Source: Tetrastigma voinierianum
Taxonomy: Eukaryota > Streptophyta > Magnoliopsida > Vitales > Vitaceae
Length of the DNA stretch: 64,000 nucleotides
NCBI GenBank assembly: GCA_016808115.1
Contig: JAEQBH010001147.1
Location: 682,001 to 746,000, forward strand
Direction: 5' to 3'
A program made the translations under genes and the position numbers. Below, piece after piece: positions 12,740 through 23,781 of this stretch; the first letter of the stretch is position 1, and the number at the start of each line of letters is the position of its first letter. The notes under the pieces are model-generated. The model made no database searches, was not told where the DNA came from, and worked only from the letters and a program-made list of their open reading frames with translations.

Positions 12740-15370
12740 CCTGCACATTTGACTAAAGGAGCTGTGAAAGGTAGGCCGCATCAAGCTTCTGACAAAAAGT
12801 GATTCCACGCGCTACCAAGGAGGCTCCTCACATTAGTATTTCGTCAAGCCGTCCAACATCTCAGGATAATGATCTCGCTCGATTGGGCTTATTTCTACTG
12901 CAGGCTTTTGTACTTTCCTTTAAAAACTTTCCTCGACCACAGACTTGCTCCCGTTTCAAGCCACGATACAAGTTCAGGGCTCCTTTTTCTCGAATTTTGT
13001 CCACCATGGTTTAGGACTACTATGGTCCTCGAGCATCTCGTCAGCTGGTGTCTCTGCCATCCCCAGGCTTTCCGGCTGGGTAGCCATCTTTTCTCTCTTT
13101 GTCTTTTCTGCCCGGGGTCTCACAGGTCTCTAGGCTTCGCTTCATTGGGTTCCCGCATTTTCTTCGATTTCCTTTTTCACAAATTTCACATTCCACTGGT
13201 CCCTGCTTGCTTTGTCTTGCAGATAGGGAGTAATCCCATCGAGAGCTTGCCCTTGTTCAGGCCGGCGAAACAGCGGTGAGTCCGACAGCCATGTGGTGGT
13301 TCACCAAGCACTTCAGAGAACCTCTTTCCCCTCAAGTGCAAGGGCAAAATTAATGAAACTGATATCCTAAGGGCTCAACATTCAGGGCCACCGATATTGC
13401 ATCGCCGAGGCTATGGGCCCCATTTGGGCAGAACCCATATGGTGAGATCTGCGTCCCAGACGGGCCCCCGTCAGATCCAGTTTTCTGGTGTCTTGACTGT
13501 CGACTCACCTAAGCTTCGCTCCAAGTGCCTAAGATGGTGTGCTTTTCAGGCATTCGAGAAACGGTCTCCGCTTCTCTCAGATCTCTTTATGTGCGTTCGT
13601 TAAATACTTCGCAATGTTTGCCCTTCCTCGCCTTCCAACCCCCGGGGTGTTCTGGTAGGGTTGTTAGTCATTTTTAGGGACAGAGGCCTGGGTGTTCCCA
13701 ACATAGCCCTACTCTTAGACTTCTTCAACGTAAAGGAGGCCGCTGAAGGCTTTCTTTATATCTCCAAGCGCTCCAACGCCAAGTTGATTATTTCAGACCT
13801 TCCGTCTTCCCACAAGTACTGGAAGGAACGTTATTTCTTGTCAGTGGTCGTCATTAGAGGCTAACTTTGATCGGGAGGACACAATGGCGTTTTCACCGTC
13901 CGTCTACTCCCCGAACCTACGCAGCTCCCTCGCTTTGGTTCGGGCCCCGGTTTTCAAAGGCGGCCATAGGATATTTCTCAACATTGCTCGTCGCTGCGGG
14001 CCTTCAGTGCTCACCGATCTTAGTCCCGTGGGCACTAAGAGCGGCGTGTCGACCGGCGCGCCCTCTGGCGCGCTCATTCCGAGAAGCATAGCTCCGATTT
14101 TTCATCCCCGATTGCTCGCGGCAGCTCACCCATCTCAGACCCTCCCTTGCTCTTCATGAGAAGCCTCAGCTCGTCCCAAGTCCTCATCTTCTATTTCATT
14201 GAGTCCCACGTCATGGGAGCTGCACACACCCCTCCCGCAATGCCGACGAGGTGAGGAGGATCAAAAAACGCCGGCAAAGAGCGAGGACTTTGCTTTCTTA
14301 TGTGGAGCTCGCCGCTGAGGTTGTTTCCTCCATCCTTCGCGATTCCGACCTTAGGAAGGTGGACGCCTGTCATACAGGTTCGCTTTTCTCTTCGCTAAGG
14401 GAACCATCGCATCCTGCATTCGTCGTTCCTTTTCTTTATTGCTTCTCGCTTTCTTGGCTGATTGACTCTTTCCCCGGGTCCTTCTACAGCAGTGGCTACG
14501 TGACGCGAAAGGTCCTGCAAGGAGGGCCGGTCTCAGAGGGCTCCGCTTGGCTACGAAGCTTATATGCTGTGTCTGCTTCCCTGAGAGCTCCCTGAGAGGC
14601 CAACCTTCAGCCCGCATAAGCGACCGACCCAGGAGCCGGCGGCAGAGGGCCAGTCCCGATCAAGCACAAAAAGCCTGACTGAGAGGGCGTAGGAAGCCAA
14701 GGATGCAGAAAAAGAAGACCCTAAGGACAAATTCTCAAGTGTGAAAAGAAGGTTTCTACTGCGGCCAGAGGTAGCTGCAGGGCTGTCAAAAAGTGACCAG
14801 CCAGCCCACGCTTAGACCGGGGTTCTCCGTCAAGAGGCTCTGGGAGGTTGGGAATCAAAGTGGAACACTGACCAGAGCCCCAAGCAGTTTCATGACCTGA
14901 GTGAGATGCCGTGTGAGGCTTTGGTTAGCCGAGGGGTGAAGTGATATGAGTTTCAAAGACGGAAAGCCCGCACCCAATGGCTTCCTGGTTGCTTCCAACG
15001 CCAAGCCTTCGTAGCTTCGCATTTGTAGTCACATCATCCACCTTTTGACGAATATGTATGGATCTGGTCGCAGGTCGAGGGTCGACGCAGCCGGTGTGTA
15101 AAAGCTCTTGGGCCCCCGACCATGCCCCTCGCTCGTGCATCTCTGCTCCCCTCCCAGAGGCTGCCTTCCGCTCGTCTCATTGGGCCCGCCTTCGACTCTC
15201 TACTCCCGTAGCGTCAGCCCAACTTCTTTATCGCCTAGGCTTTTTATTTTAACCTTGTTATATCTTGGCGCGAAGCCTGGGATTTTTGTATTGCTTCTGA
15301 CCTTGACTTTTCGTTGATATATAAAGATTCATCGATTAATTTTATCGCTCCTTTAATATTTTTTCGATTT
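12740..15370 (+). pseudogene. Antisense accessory ORF in the Tat-2 3' region
   Basis: The strand is opposite to gag-pol of its host. The clearest block is at 13,655-13,864: GLLVIFRDRGLGVPN-like, then LLDFFNVKEAAEGFLYISKR and IISDLPSSHKYWKERYF. That spacing recalls, from memory, the proteins annotated in plants as putative plant transposon protein. An upstream block in other frames (13,545-13,660) supplies a GLRF segment and a hydrophobic run before it. Downstream, 14,251-14,370 encodes a KKRRQRARTLLSYVELAAEV basic-helical piece, and 14,600-15,050 reads as charged helical sequence. Antisense ORFs between pol and the 3' LTR are known in Grande and Retand. Function is unknown; this copy has several frameshifts. 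Confidence 0.6.
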
Positions 15371-15375
15371 GAGCT

Positions 15376-16440
15376 TTGGCCAAGCCTGTGCCACGAGCTC
15401 AATGCAGCAGCTATGCTTTAACTGAGCCACTCCGAGCCCTCGAGCTACATGGCTCATGGCTCCTTGCCTCCCCAGCAGTTATGCCCATAACCGAGCTACT
15501 AAAGCTCCCGGGACCACGCAGCCTCCTGCGGGCTCTTCGCCTCTGGCTATGCTCAGACCGGTTACCAGCCTCTCGAGCCAAGCATGGCTCCATGGCTATT
15601 CGTCCTCTGCTGGGGCCATGCTTGTAACCGAGACGGGCCCCTGAGCCACATGGCCCGCGCTGCCTCAGCCTCCCCGAGCGCCATGCCCCGTAATCCGAGC
15701 CACCGGGCCTCGAGCCACATGGCCTCACGGCCACTGGGCCTTCCTCGAGCGGGGCTATGCTTTGAATCCGAGTCGTCAGCCCCGAGCTACATGGCCCGCG
15801 GGTTCTCGTCTCTTCGGAAAAAGTAGCTTATGCTCTTATAACATGAGCTACTAGGCCCCCGAGCCACGCCACTGCGGGCTCTTCAGCCTCCCTGAAAGAG
15901 CCAAGTGCCATGCAATACTTGTGAGCTACCAGCTCCCGAGCTACATACGTGGCTCTTGGCCTTCCTTGAGCAAGGATGTGCCCTCAGAATGCGAGCCACT
16001 CGAGCCTTTAAGCCACATGGCCCAGCTCTCGACCTTCCCGAGCGCTATGCTCCAATCTTGCTTACTCAGGGCTCCCGCACCACGGCTCGTGGCCACTGGG
16101 TCTTCCTCGAGTAGTTATGCTTCGTAACTGAGCTACCAGCCTCGAGCTACATGGCCCGTGGCTCGATCTTCCTTCGCTAGCTATGCCCGTGGATGAGCCA
16201 CCGAGCTCTCGAACTACATGGCTCCATGGTCTAGCCTTCCTCGAGCAAGCATACCGAATATGAACCATCGAGCCCCGAGCTACATGGCTTCAGTGGCTTT
16301 CGCCTCCCGGGCTGGTGCCCATACTGATGAGCTACCCAGCTCCCGAGCTACAAGGCTCCACGGCTCCCAACTTTCTCGAGCGCTATGCTCAGGACCAGCC
16401 ACCGAGCCCCGAGCTACGGCTCCGGCTCTTCGTCTTTTCT
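15376..16440. repeat. Tandem array of ~67-bp units in the Tat-2 3' region
   Basis: The unit contains CCCGAGCTACATGGCYC, a CTTCCTCGAGC segment and a GCTATGCT segment. Phased GAGCTACATGG/GAGCCACATGG landmarks occur at 15,442, 15,643, 15,712, 15,784, 15,938, 16,010, 16,144, 16,211, 16,277, 16,345 and 16,411, with weaker copies between, so about 15 units with a usual period of 66-72 bp. It lies between integrase and the antisense ORF. Overlapping ORFs on both strands here are artefacts of the repeat. Confidence 0.88.
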
Positions 16441-16779
16441 TGTACGAAATTTCGTGATTTGTGTTATGCGCTTTTTCAGCTTTTACAAACCAAGCCCTTG
16501 CTTTTTTTTTTTCGAGGAGTGTAGAACCATTTCCTGCGGCCGCTCGCCTCCTCGAGATACTAGGAAGGGCCACATTATAATTCTTCCTCAGATGGACCTG
16601 AACTCCATGTGATAAAGAATAATCTTTTTGTAGAAATACTTCGGCCAGGTTCCTGATCTTTTCGAGTCGAGCTCCTTGCCTTATCATTATAATCTTACTT
16701 TTCGATCCATCACAATTTTAAACAACCTAAAAGTGAACATGGAGACTATTATTTAAAATCAGAACGTTGGATTCTTCAC

Positions 16780-17902
16780 TGAAGACTACACTCCAAAGTC
16801 TTGGCCGGTGAACTCGTTGAGGTGTCTAAAGATTCCATGAGCGTGGTCTTCCTTCTTTCGTCTGAGTTCGTAGGTTGCTGTGCCTGACATGCGGATACGA
16901 TGTACGGTCCCTCCTCCCAATTCGGGGTCCCCAGCTCTTCCCAGCTGTGCGAGGTCCTTCCTTGTCAAGTGAGCTTTTTGTAACCACGTCGCCCATTGTA
17001 ACTCCCGCTTGACCCTTCGGGGTCATAGTATCCGTTTTCAGGATAGTCCCAATACGCTTCAGACCTCGCCTTCACGCTTCTTCTGTGAGTGTAACTGTGT
17101 TTAGGCGAAGACCTCCTCGCTGCTGTGTCTTGTGCTGCTCGCAGTTCAATCCTATGATTTTAACTTAATTTCCGACTGAGCTTCGCTCTGGGTGCCAAAG
17201 GCCGAGCGAATCTGGTTTCAGTCACGACTTCAGCGCAGTTCGTATGTACCCATAATACCTTAGGGAGGTACTCTACCCATTTTCCTTGGGGATCTTCCAA
17301 TTTGGTTTCTTCAGCCACGTCTCGAGAGTCCTACGGTGACCTCGGCATGCCCATTAGATCGAGGATGAGTCAGGGACGAGTAATGGGCCTTGATTCGAAC
17401 CCTACAAGCAATCCCCTCGAAATTGGGATCAGTCGAACCCGCTTCCCATTATCAGACATTTAGGACCCTGATCCCAACCCGCACATTATAGAAACGCCGA
17501 CAAAGTCGGCATACCTATGCTCGCGATTGTCGCTATGGCCAGCCCCCGCCCCCATTTGGTAAAATAGTCCACGCATCACAAATGATAAACCAGATCGCCC
17601 TTCTAATGGGTAGGGGTCCTATCATATTTAATTTCCCTTGCAACGCTTCAAAAGGCCGTGGGCTTTGTAATCGATTTCACTGCAACACGGCCGCATGGGA
17701 GATGAGAGATCTTAGCACGCTCCGACAAACTCGCATTTTCTCCGACCACCGTCGTGTCTTTGAGCATTGTGGGCTAATAGTACCCCTGCCTCAAGGTTTT
17801 TCCTGCTAAGGTCCGAGCTCCAATGTGGTTGCCACATATGCCTTCATGTACCTCCTTGAGTATGTAGTTAGCGTCTTCCTTCCCTACGCACTTAAGAATG
17901 GG
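16780..17902 (-). pseudogene. Integrase of Tat-2 (zinc domain, core, C-terminus), 5' part displaced
   Basis: Read on the - strand from 17,902: a PILKCVGKED segment, then the zinc-binding region EVHEGICGNHIGARTLAGKT with its two His and a GYY*PT run (17,760-17,880), a GPLPIRRAI segment near 17,600, VDYFTKW at about 17,550-17,570 opening the catalytic core, a DNGK segment near 17,450 holding the second Asp, a WVEYLPKVLWVHT segment near 17,240-17,280, and the C-terminal domain with SGTATYELR near 16,860-16,890. Frameshifts and stops are frequent. The upstream continuation lies at 25,491 onward, beyond the inserted chromovirus, where the reading resumes in register. Confidence 0.85.
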
Positions 17903-19623
17903 TGTGACGCCCATTTGGCCAAGGTCCCTCGTGACTAACCCGCACCTCGCTTGAAACCCGTGTGTCTCATATCACGAGACCTCATACATGAGTAAAATGG
18001 TCACATTGGCCTACATCATAACAACAAAATATATCCAACTATATTACAATAGTTTCAAGAGTCATATATCACCTTAATACAAACATGTTTCAATTGTAAT
18101 ATTTCCCATACATGTTTTACAAAAATGTAATCAAAGCCACATGCCTGGGCTTCCGCTCAAAAGTTTGACTCTAATGAGCACCGTCCTCCGAACACTCCCG
18201 TACCTGGGGGCCACTTTCCCTGACGTGGTGAATACTGTCCAAAGAGTACTAACCTCCTACATGGGTTACCTCCCACCTATGCTCATGCAATGAAAACACA
18301 CATTCAAGTGAATTCCATGATTCCTATCAATGTCTACATGACCATTCCCATGTCTCAGTCCTCATCGAATTTCACACATGCTTATGCCATGTATGAAAAC
18401 CCTTTCCAAACAAAATATTTCAAGCCTTGACCAGGGGCAAATCCTCCGATATAAATACGCTTGGATAATTTTTCTCGAGGGTGAATTTGTCAGTAACTTC
18501 TCCGAACACCATAGGCTCTTCTCCGACGTGAATTGTCGGACGATTTCCCCCAACACAATTCCTTCAAACAACCTCTCCGATTAAATTTTATTATTTTGAC
18601 AACCCTCCGATGCATCTAAGGCCATGCACCTACACTTACTATTCTGTAGGCCTTCCCAGCGTATATGAAAATGCAATATGTTTCAGTTAAATACATGTTA
18701 ATATATCAAAAACATGCATATATTAACAAAAAAAATTAACACATAACAAACATGTTATTCTTTCAAGGCACACACAAAAATAGGCTCATATGGCCAATAA
18801 AATCCGAAATTCGCAATACCGCCCAAAGTATCACAATGGCTGTATAAAGAGTGACCACCCAAAAAGGTGCCTCCAATCGAAACTGGTCATGAAACTCCGC
18901 CTAAAATTTCCACGTCCCACCCCGGTAGGAACTGAACACATGGCCTTTCCTACCAAACACTCAACCATTAACAAGTGTTTCAACAAGGATTAATTAAGGG
19001 GAAAAGAAAACTCCTTACCCCGGAAACAAGTCGAACTCCACAAACCCAAGATCCACGCTGCAATCCCTTGTCGTGGGGAGCAACTCTGGTTTTTGCCCAC
19101 TGACTCGGCTGGTCCGATCATTGGAAATTTTAGAGAGAAGTTAGACACTCTCTCTCTAAAAACCTTATCTTCCTTCTTCTCGGTTTTCTATCCCCTCTCC
19201 CAAACTGGTTGGTCAAGCATGGGTCAAGATAATTGTCTTTTCTTTTGCCACATGTCAACCTACTATTGGCTCATAGGATTTCCTTATCCACTTATCCCTC
19301 TACTTGGGATTTCACTGCAAGGCATCATGCCATGTGTCCACCCATGGCCCACACTTGAGTTCACGTTCGACCACTCAAGACACGACGCAAGACCTCTCGT
19401 TCCACCAAAATGCGCCAAGTGTTCGCACCACCCTCGCTAGTTCTCAAAAATGTGAAATTTCAACAAAGACGATTTAATCGAAATTCGACGTGATAGCTAG
19501 ATTCTCGCGGTATCGATTCCAACGACGGTTCTGCTTTCTCACATCCGAGATCTGTAAAAATTTCGATTTCGACGTAAATTACCATTTTACCATTTTTCGG
19601 TACCGTAATTTTCTGGCTTTACA
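17903..19623 (-). repeat. 3' LTR of the 17.9-25.5 kb chromovirus
   Basis: Starts TGTGACGCCC on the + strand and ends CTGGCTTTACA. It matches 23,782-25,490 along its length, with shared segments such as CTACATGGGTTACC, CATATGTATATTAAC-type AT runs and GCTAGATT near the right end. It also matches the LTRs at 47,172 and 54,764 and, in reverse, the one starting at 58,563. Confidence 0.9.
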
Positions 19624-19638
19624 TTCTTCCCCTTAAAA
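19624..19638 (-). other. Polypurine tract of the 17.9-25.5 kb chromovirus
   Basis: On the - strand this reads TTTTAAGGGGAAGAA and abuts the 3' LTR, the normal site where plus-strand DNA synthesis is primed. The related copy has the matching tract at 48,894-48,910. Confidence 0.8.
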
Positions 19639-19704
19639 TAATTTCGTCTCAAATTCACAGGATAACACAACAAATCACATGCATATGCAACGTGCACTAT
19701 TCCA

Positions 19705-20060
19705 TGCATGTAAACTAGTCATTTAAGCATTAAATGACTAAACCACGTACCTTTATCCCTAAACAAGAAGGGATAGGTGGCCCGCATCGTGTCCTCGCGC
19801 TCCCACGCTTCTCCTCCTCCATCTACCTGCTGCCACAAGATAATTAGCCCAGTAGTCTCATGCCTCGCAGCACCCGATCCCGATCCATAATGCATCGGTC
19901 CCTCCTCGAAGGTCCGTGTCAACTCAAATCTCTCCCTGCAATCCACTATATGAGCCGGATCCGGAGTGTACCTTCTGAGTATTGAGATGTGAAATACTCA
20001 CGTGGACACCGATTACGTCGGGCTGCAAAGCAAACCGGCATTATGCCTACCCTCTCGAGT
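19705..20060 (-). pseudogene. Chromodomain end of the chromovirus pol (17.9-25.5 kb copy)
   Basis: The - strand frame at 19,719-19,946 gives a LTRTFEEGPM segment, then ILWQQVDGGGEAWEREDTM followed by RATYPFLF and a short tail to the stop. The LW-Q-x-(aromatic or Glu-Ala-x-WE-RE) pattern is the chromodomain that Tekay/Del chromoviruses carry at the integrase C-terminus, known to steer insertion to heterochromatin. It is the best preserved coding part of this copy. An RYTPDP-type lead-in lies just upstream at about 19,960-19,980. Confidence 0.85.
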
Positions 20061-21185
20061 ATTTAATGGTCCAATGAACCCGCAATAGCTTTCCCGCGCC
20101 GAACCGACCACCCCTCTCTTAGCATCATCTTCAAGAAGACGGATTCCAACCATGAACTCTGGTAAGGGTCGACAGGTCAGAGCACGCATAGTTTCCGCTA
20201 CCGAGCCGTGAGAAGACGATGCCGTATCAAGCTCACTTTCTCGGAGGTGTCTCTACTCAGATCAGGGCCAATGATGGAGTTCTCTCCCACCTCGGTCCAA
20301 CATATCAGTGATTTGCATGGCCTCCCATATAGCGCCTCATAGGGTGCCATCTGTATACTCGCTTGATAACTGTTGTTGTAGGAGAATTCCACTAAGGGAA
20401 AATGCTTTTCCTAGCTACTCTTATGATCCAGGACGCATGCTCGCAAAGATGTCCTTCTAACACACGATGGTCTCTTGACCGACCATCCTGCTTCCTGAGC
20501 CGAGTTATCGTACTCATGGTCACCGCTAAGGCTCCATACCAAAGCTTTTCCAATAGTGCGCTGTAAACCTCGAGTCTCTATCCGACACTATGGATACCGG
20601 TACTCCATGTAGTCGGACGATCTCTCGAATATACAACCGACATAATTCCTTTAATGTGAAGGTCATCCGCACGGCTAGGAAATGTGCTGACTTCGTGAGC
20701 CGGTCTACTATCACCCACACAGCGTTATGCCTTAGCGGCGTCCTTGGAAAATGGGTCACAAATCCATCGCGGACGCGTTCCCACTTCCACTACCACTTCC
20801 ACGGTCGGTTAGAGTCTCGCCGCTTCTAGTGCTCACCCCCACTTATCGGACACGTGAGACATCACAAACAAAGTCCCCATATATCTCTTCATCCCGCTCT
20901 TAATAAGAGATCGGGCGATTTAAGATCCCGTACATCTTCGTACACTGATGCATAACAAATCAAGAGCGTTGGAAACTCCCCCGAGGATCTCCTCTCTCAA
21001 ACGGCCACCGGGGAACCACTACCCGCTCTCTACCGAAGACTACCATTCACGTGGGATGGTCCAACCACACCGTAGACCACCGTATCCGGCCCCCGATGTG
21101 ACACTATCTCCGAGTCTCCGTCCCTCGACTCGATCACTCCGCTTCAATAGAGATCTGCAGCTACCAAACACCCCAACGCACCCGT
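20060..21185 (-). pseudogene. Integrase of the 17.9-25.5 kb chromovirus
   Basis: The core frame at 20,526-20,759 has AVWVIVDRLTKSAHFLAV, holding the first catalytic Asp, then IVRLHGVPVSIVSDRDSRF with the second. The next fragment, 20,198-20,392, holds MEFSYNNSYQASIQMAPYEA, where the catalytic Glu should stand near the start, and a LYGRPCKSLICW segment. A zinc-domain remnant lies upstream (about 20,830-20,960). Frames shift between these pieces. On its 5' side the sequence jumps straight into gag at about 21,185, since the rest of pol is missing. Confidence 0.88.
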
Positions 21186-21189
21186 ATGA

Positions 21190-22338
21190 CCGGGGTCGCC
21201 CACGTGTTTAGCCGGTGATGTGACGACGCAGACACGCCCCCCGAACTCGGGAGGTCTCCCGCCCAGGCCTCGGGGCCCTCCGCCGCCCATAATCCGCCCC
21301 TCTCCGTCCGGCTCCTGCGGCAATCCGAGGTGCTCACAGGCGCACTCGACCGATATCGGCTTCCTCTCGACCCATATTAGCGTGAGGAATAAATCAGATC
21401 CGCCCGTCCCATAACCGACGGGACCTGCCGTTCCGAACCCCGGGATCCCCGTCTCTGGGCAATCCTCTTCATATGTCCCAAACCGGCCTGCAATGGAAGC
21501 ACACCCATCTTCAGCCCGACCGTGCACCCCGACCGTCCTCGTCCGGACGCCGTGACTGAACCCACGTGAACTAAGCACTCATTCTTCGAACCTGGAAGAA
21601 ACTGACTCTTCTTCCTTCACATCGCACCCGTATCCCGCCAGTGCCCGCGGCATCCTTAGCCTCTCCTCTCTACGGGTCATGGCCGTCCCAACCATAGAGT
21701 CCATGTCTTGTAGGCGAAGTCTTACAATCCTACCCGGAATGGACAATCTCAGTCCATTCTCAAATCTTCTGACCTTGGCCAGGTCTGTGGCCACATAATC
21801 TTTAGCAAAGCGAGCTAACTCCATGAACTCGCCATACTTAATCACGCCATGACCCCAAGCTACCTCTAGGGAACTCCCGAGCCTCGCATGTTCAGCAAAG
21901 GTCGGGAAATACTTTCTCCCATGAACGCCTCATGGAACTCGCCCATGTCATTGCCTCCTGGGGGTCCCTAGAGGTCTCGCCCCAAGTTCCACCACACTTA
22001 AGCCCTCGCCTCTGGGCTTGGAATGCAGCACTGGCCTGGATCCCGGGTCATAATGTGAGGTAATCTCCATCGCTCCAATATCTTCCTCTCTCAACCCGCA
22101 TAAACCAATATCGGTCCGCCACCATCGGATCTCCCCTAAGGAACATAGGGAGGATGATGGGACTTGAATCTCCGAGGTGACTCGACCTCCCCAAGGTCTC
22201 CCCCAACTCCGCGCCTAGTCCGTGCAAAGGCAGCAAACAAGAACCCACGGCCTCAACAAAGGCCCACTGGTCAAAAGCCGGTGGTGCCTGACTAGCACCT
22301 CGTGGACGACCTCTACGTCATCTCCCGCGACTAGCCAT
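21190..22338 (-). pseudogene. gag of the 17.9-25.5 kb chromovirus
   Basis: The start at 22,338 gives MASRGR before the first break and matches the gag start of the related element at 53,319. The 21,579-21,845 frame carries the C-terminal capsid portion (MIKYGEFMELARFAKDYVA, then KVRRFENGLRLSI), typical of plant chromovirus gag. The zinc-knuckle region is at 21,440-21,520 but its Cys residues are mostly lost or out of frame. Downstream it is fused by deletion to integrase sequence. Confidence 0.75.
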
Positions 22339-23065
22339 CTACACATGTCAAATGACAAGTTGAGTTTTAATGAAGTATCTCTAAGGTGTAAATATAGCCC
22401 TGAAACACTATTCACATACCGAATTTTTTTTTCATACACAACGTCAATGCATTCATAGGTAATGCAAGATAAACATTCCATATATTAAATCATATACAAA
22501 CAAAAATTTTATTTTTTTTGTACTCTTTTTATTTTTTATTTTTTATTTTTTTTGAAAACCCCGAATGCTGATCCAAATAAAGGATCTTAAACAAGGCATT
22601 GTCTCCAAAACCGGGTCGTGTGCATAGTGCGAGCACCTGCAACCTGTGCCGCACGCGTATCGCGCCCGCAGTCGCACGCCCCGCCAGAAAGCAGGCACGG
22701 CCGCGGCGCCGGGCCGTGTTGCGCCGCCGTGTCGTTAAGGCTCTCGTCATGCTCCGCACGCCTTCTATCGCGAAGCCACAAAATCGTGGTCGCGGATACA
22801 AAACCCATGTCGCTACGCCGGGCGCCGTGGTCGCGTGAGCGCCGCCGCCGCTTGCCCCCGCTGCCAGCCAGGCCGCACAAGGCCCTCGCGCGCGCTCTGC
22901 CCCTATTCGGCCGTGACACAACACGCCGCGGTCGTGACCCAAAACTGCAAAAATGGGCAAAGAGCTCCATCCACTTCTCTCCTGCAGATGTTTTTCATTC
23001 ATTTTTTTCATCATATTTACTCACCGAAAAGCCAACTGCTTTCAAATTCTAAGAGGAACCTTAGG

Positions 23066-23098
<33 letters not shown>

Positions 23099-23781
23099 TA
23101 TATGGTTATATATATATATATATATATAGCAGTTATGTTAAGTTGTTACATATATTATATATATATATATATTTCCTCGCTTCTTTACATACTCGTAGAA
23201 AACCAATGTAAAATTTCCTCACTATATTTTTTTTAAATCTTCCAGTTTTACATACTGTAAGACCAAATATTTTTTTTCTTAATATATATTTTTTCTTTTC
23301 AAGGCTACTGAACTTGGAAAAACTCTCCAAATCAAAGAGTTTAATTACAACTCTTTTTCCTTGTATGAAAACTGAATAATCTTCCAGAATTCCACAAAAC
23401 ACATCTTGTTTATTTAAAAAACTGGAACAACTGTCCATAAATTTTTTTTTTTTTTTGTTTATTCCTGGACCATCATGCCCAAAATTCCTCAAACAAACCT
23501 TAAACCTCAAACTTAGGGGTTATGTTTTCTCGACCCTAATGTTCAACATTTTCCTATATGCTATTCACCAAGTATACAATCACACAACACAGAATCATGC
23601 AACAATCATGAGAACGCACAATGAATGCATGATCTAACCCGTGCCCATCGAGTCCTAGGTAATTTGCTTACCTAATCACTACTTACTAAGCCATACCAAG
23701 TCAGGATGCTCTTATACCTTAATGACCATGGCCTAAGTCCAAGTCCCTCAAGCCCTACCGTACCTATGCTCGATACAAAGT
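22339..23781 (-). other. Leader of the 17.9-25.5 kb chromovirus, with AT microsatellites and primer site
   Basis: Between gag and the 5' LTR, 1.4 kb is noncoding. 22,600-22,940 is very GC-rich; 23,083-23,128 and 23,152-23,172 are (AT)n runs. The - strand primer site at 23,768-23,780 (CTTTGTATCGAGC) resembles the initiator-Met tRNA site TGGTATCAGAGC. ORFs rich in Tyr-Ile here are translated microsatellite. Confidence 0.7.

Noticed and set aside
15376..16687. Overlapping ORFs up to 135 codons on both strands
   Set aside because: They come from the 67-bp tandem repeat; both strands stay open for the same reason.
22529..23052. Arg/Ala-rich ORFs of 127-161 codons on both strands
   Set aside because: They lie in the GC-rich chromovirus leader, opposite one another, and match no family.
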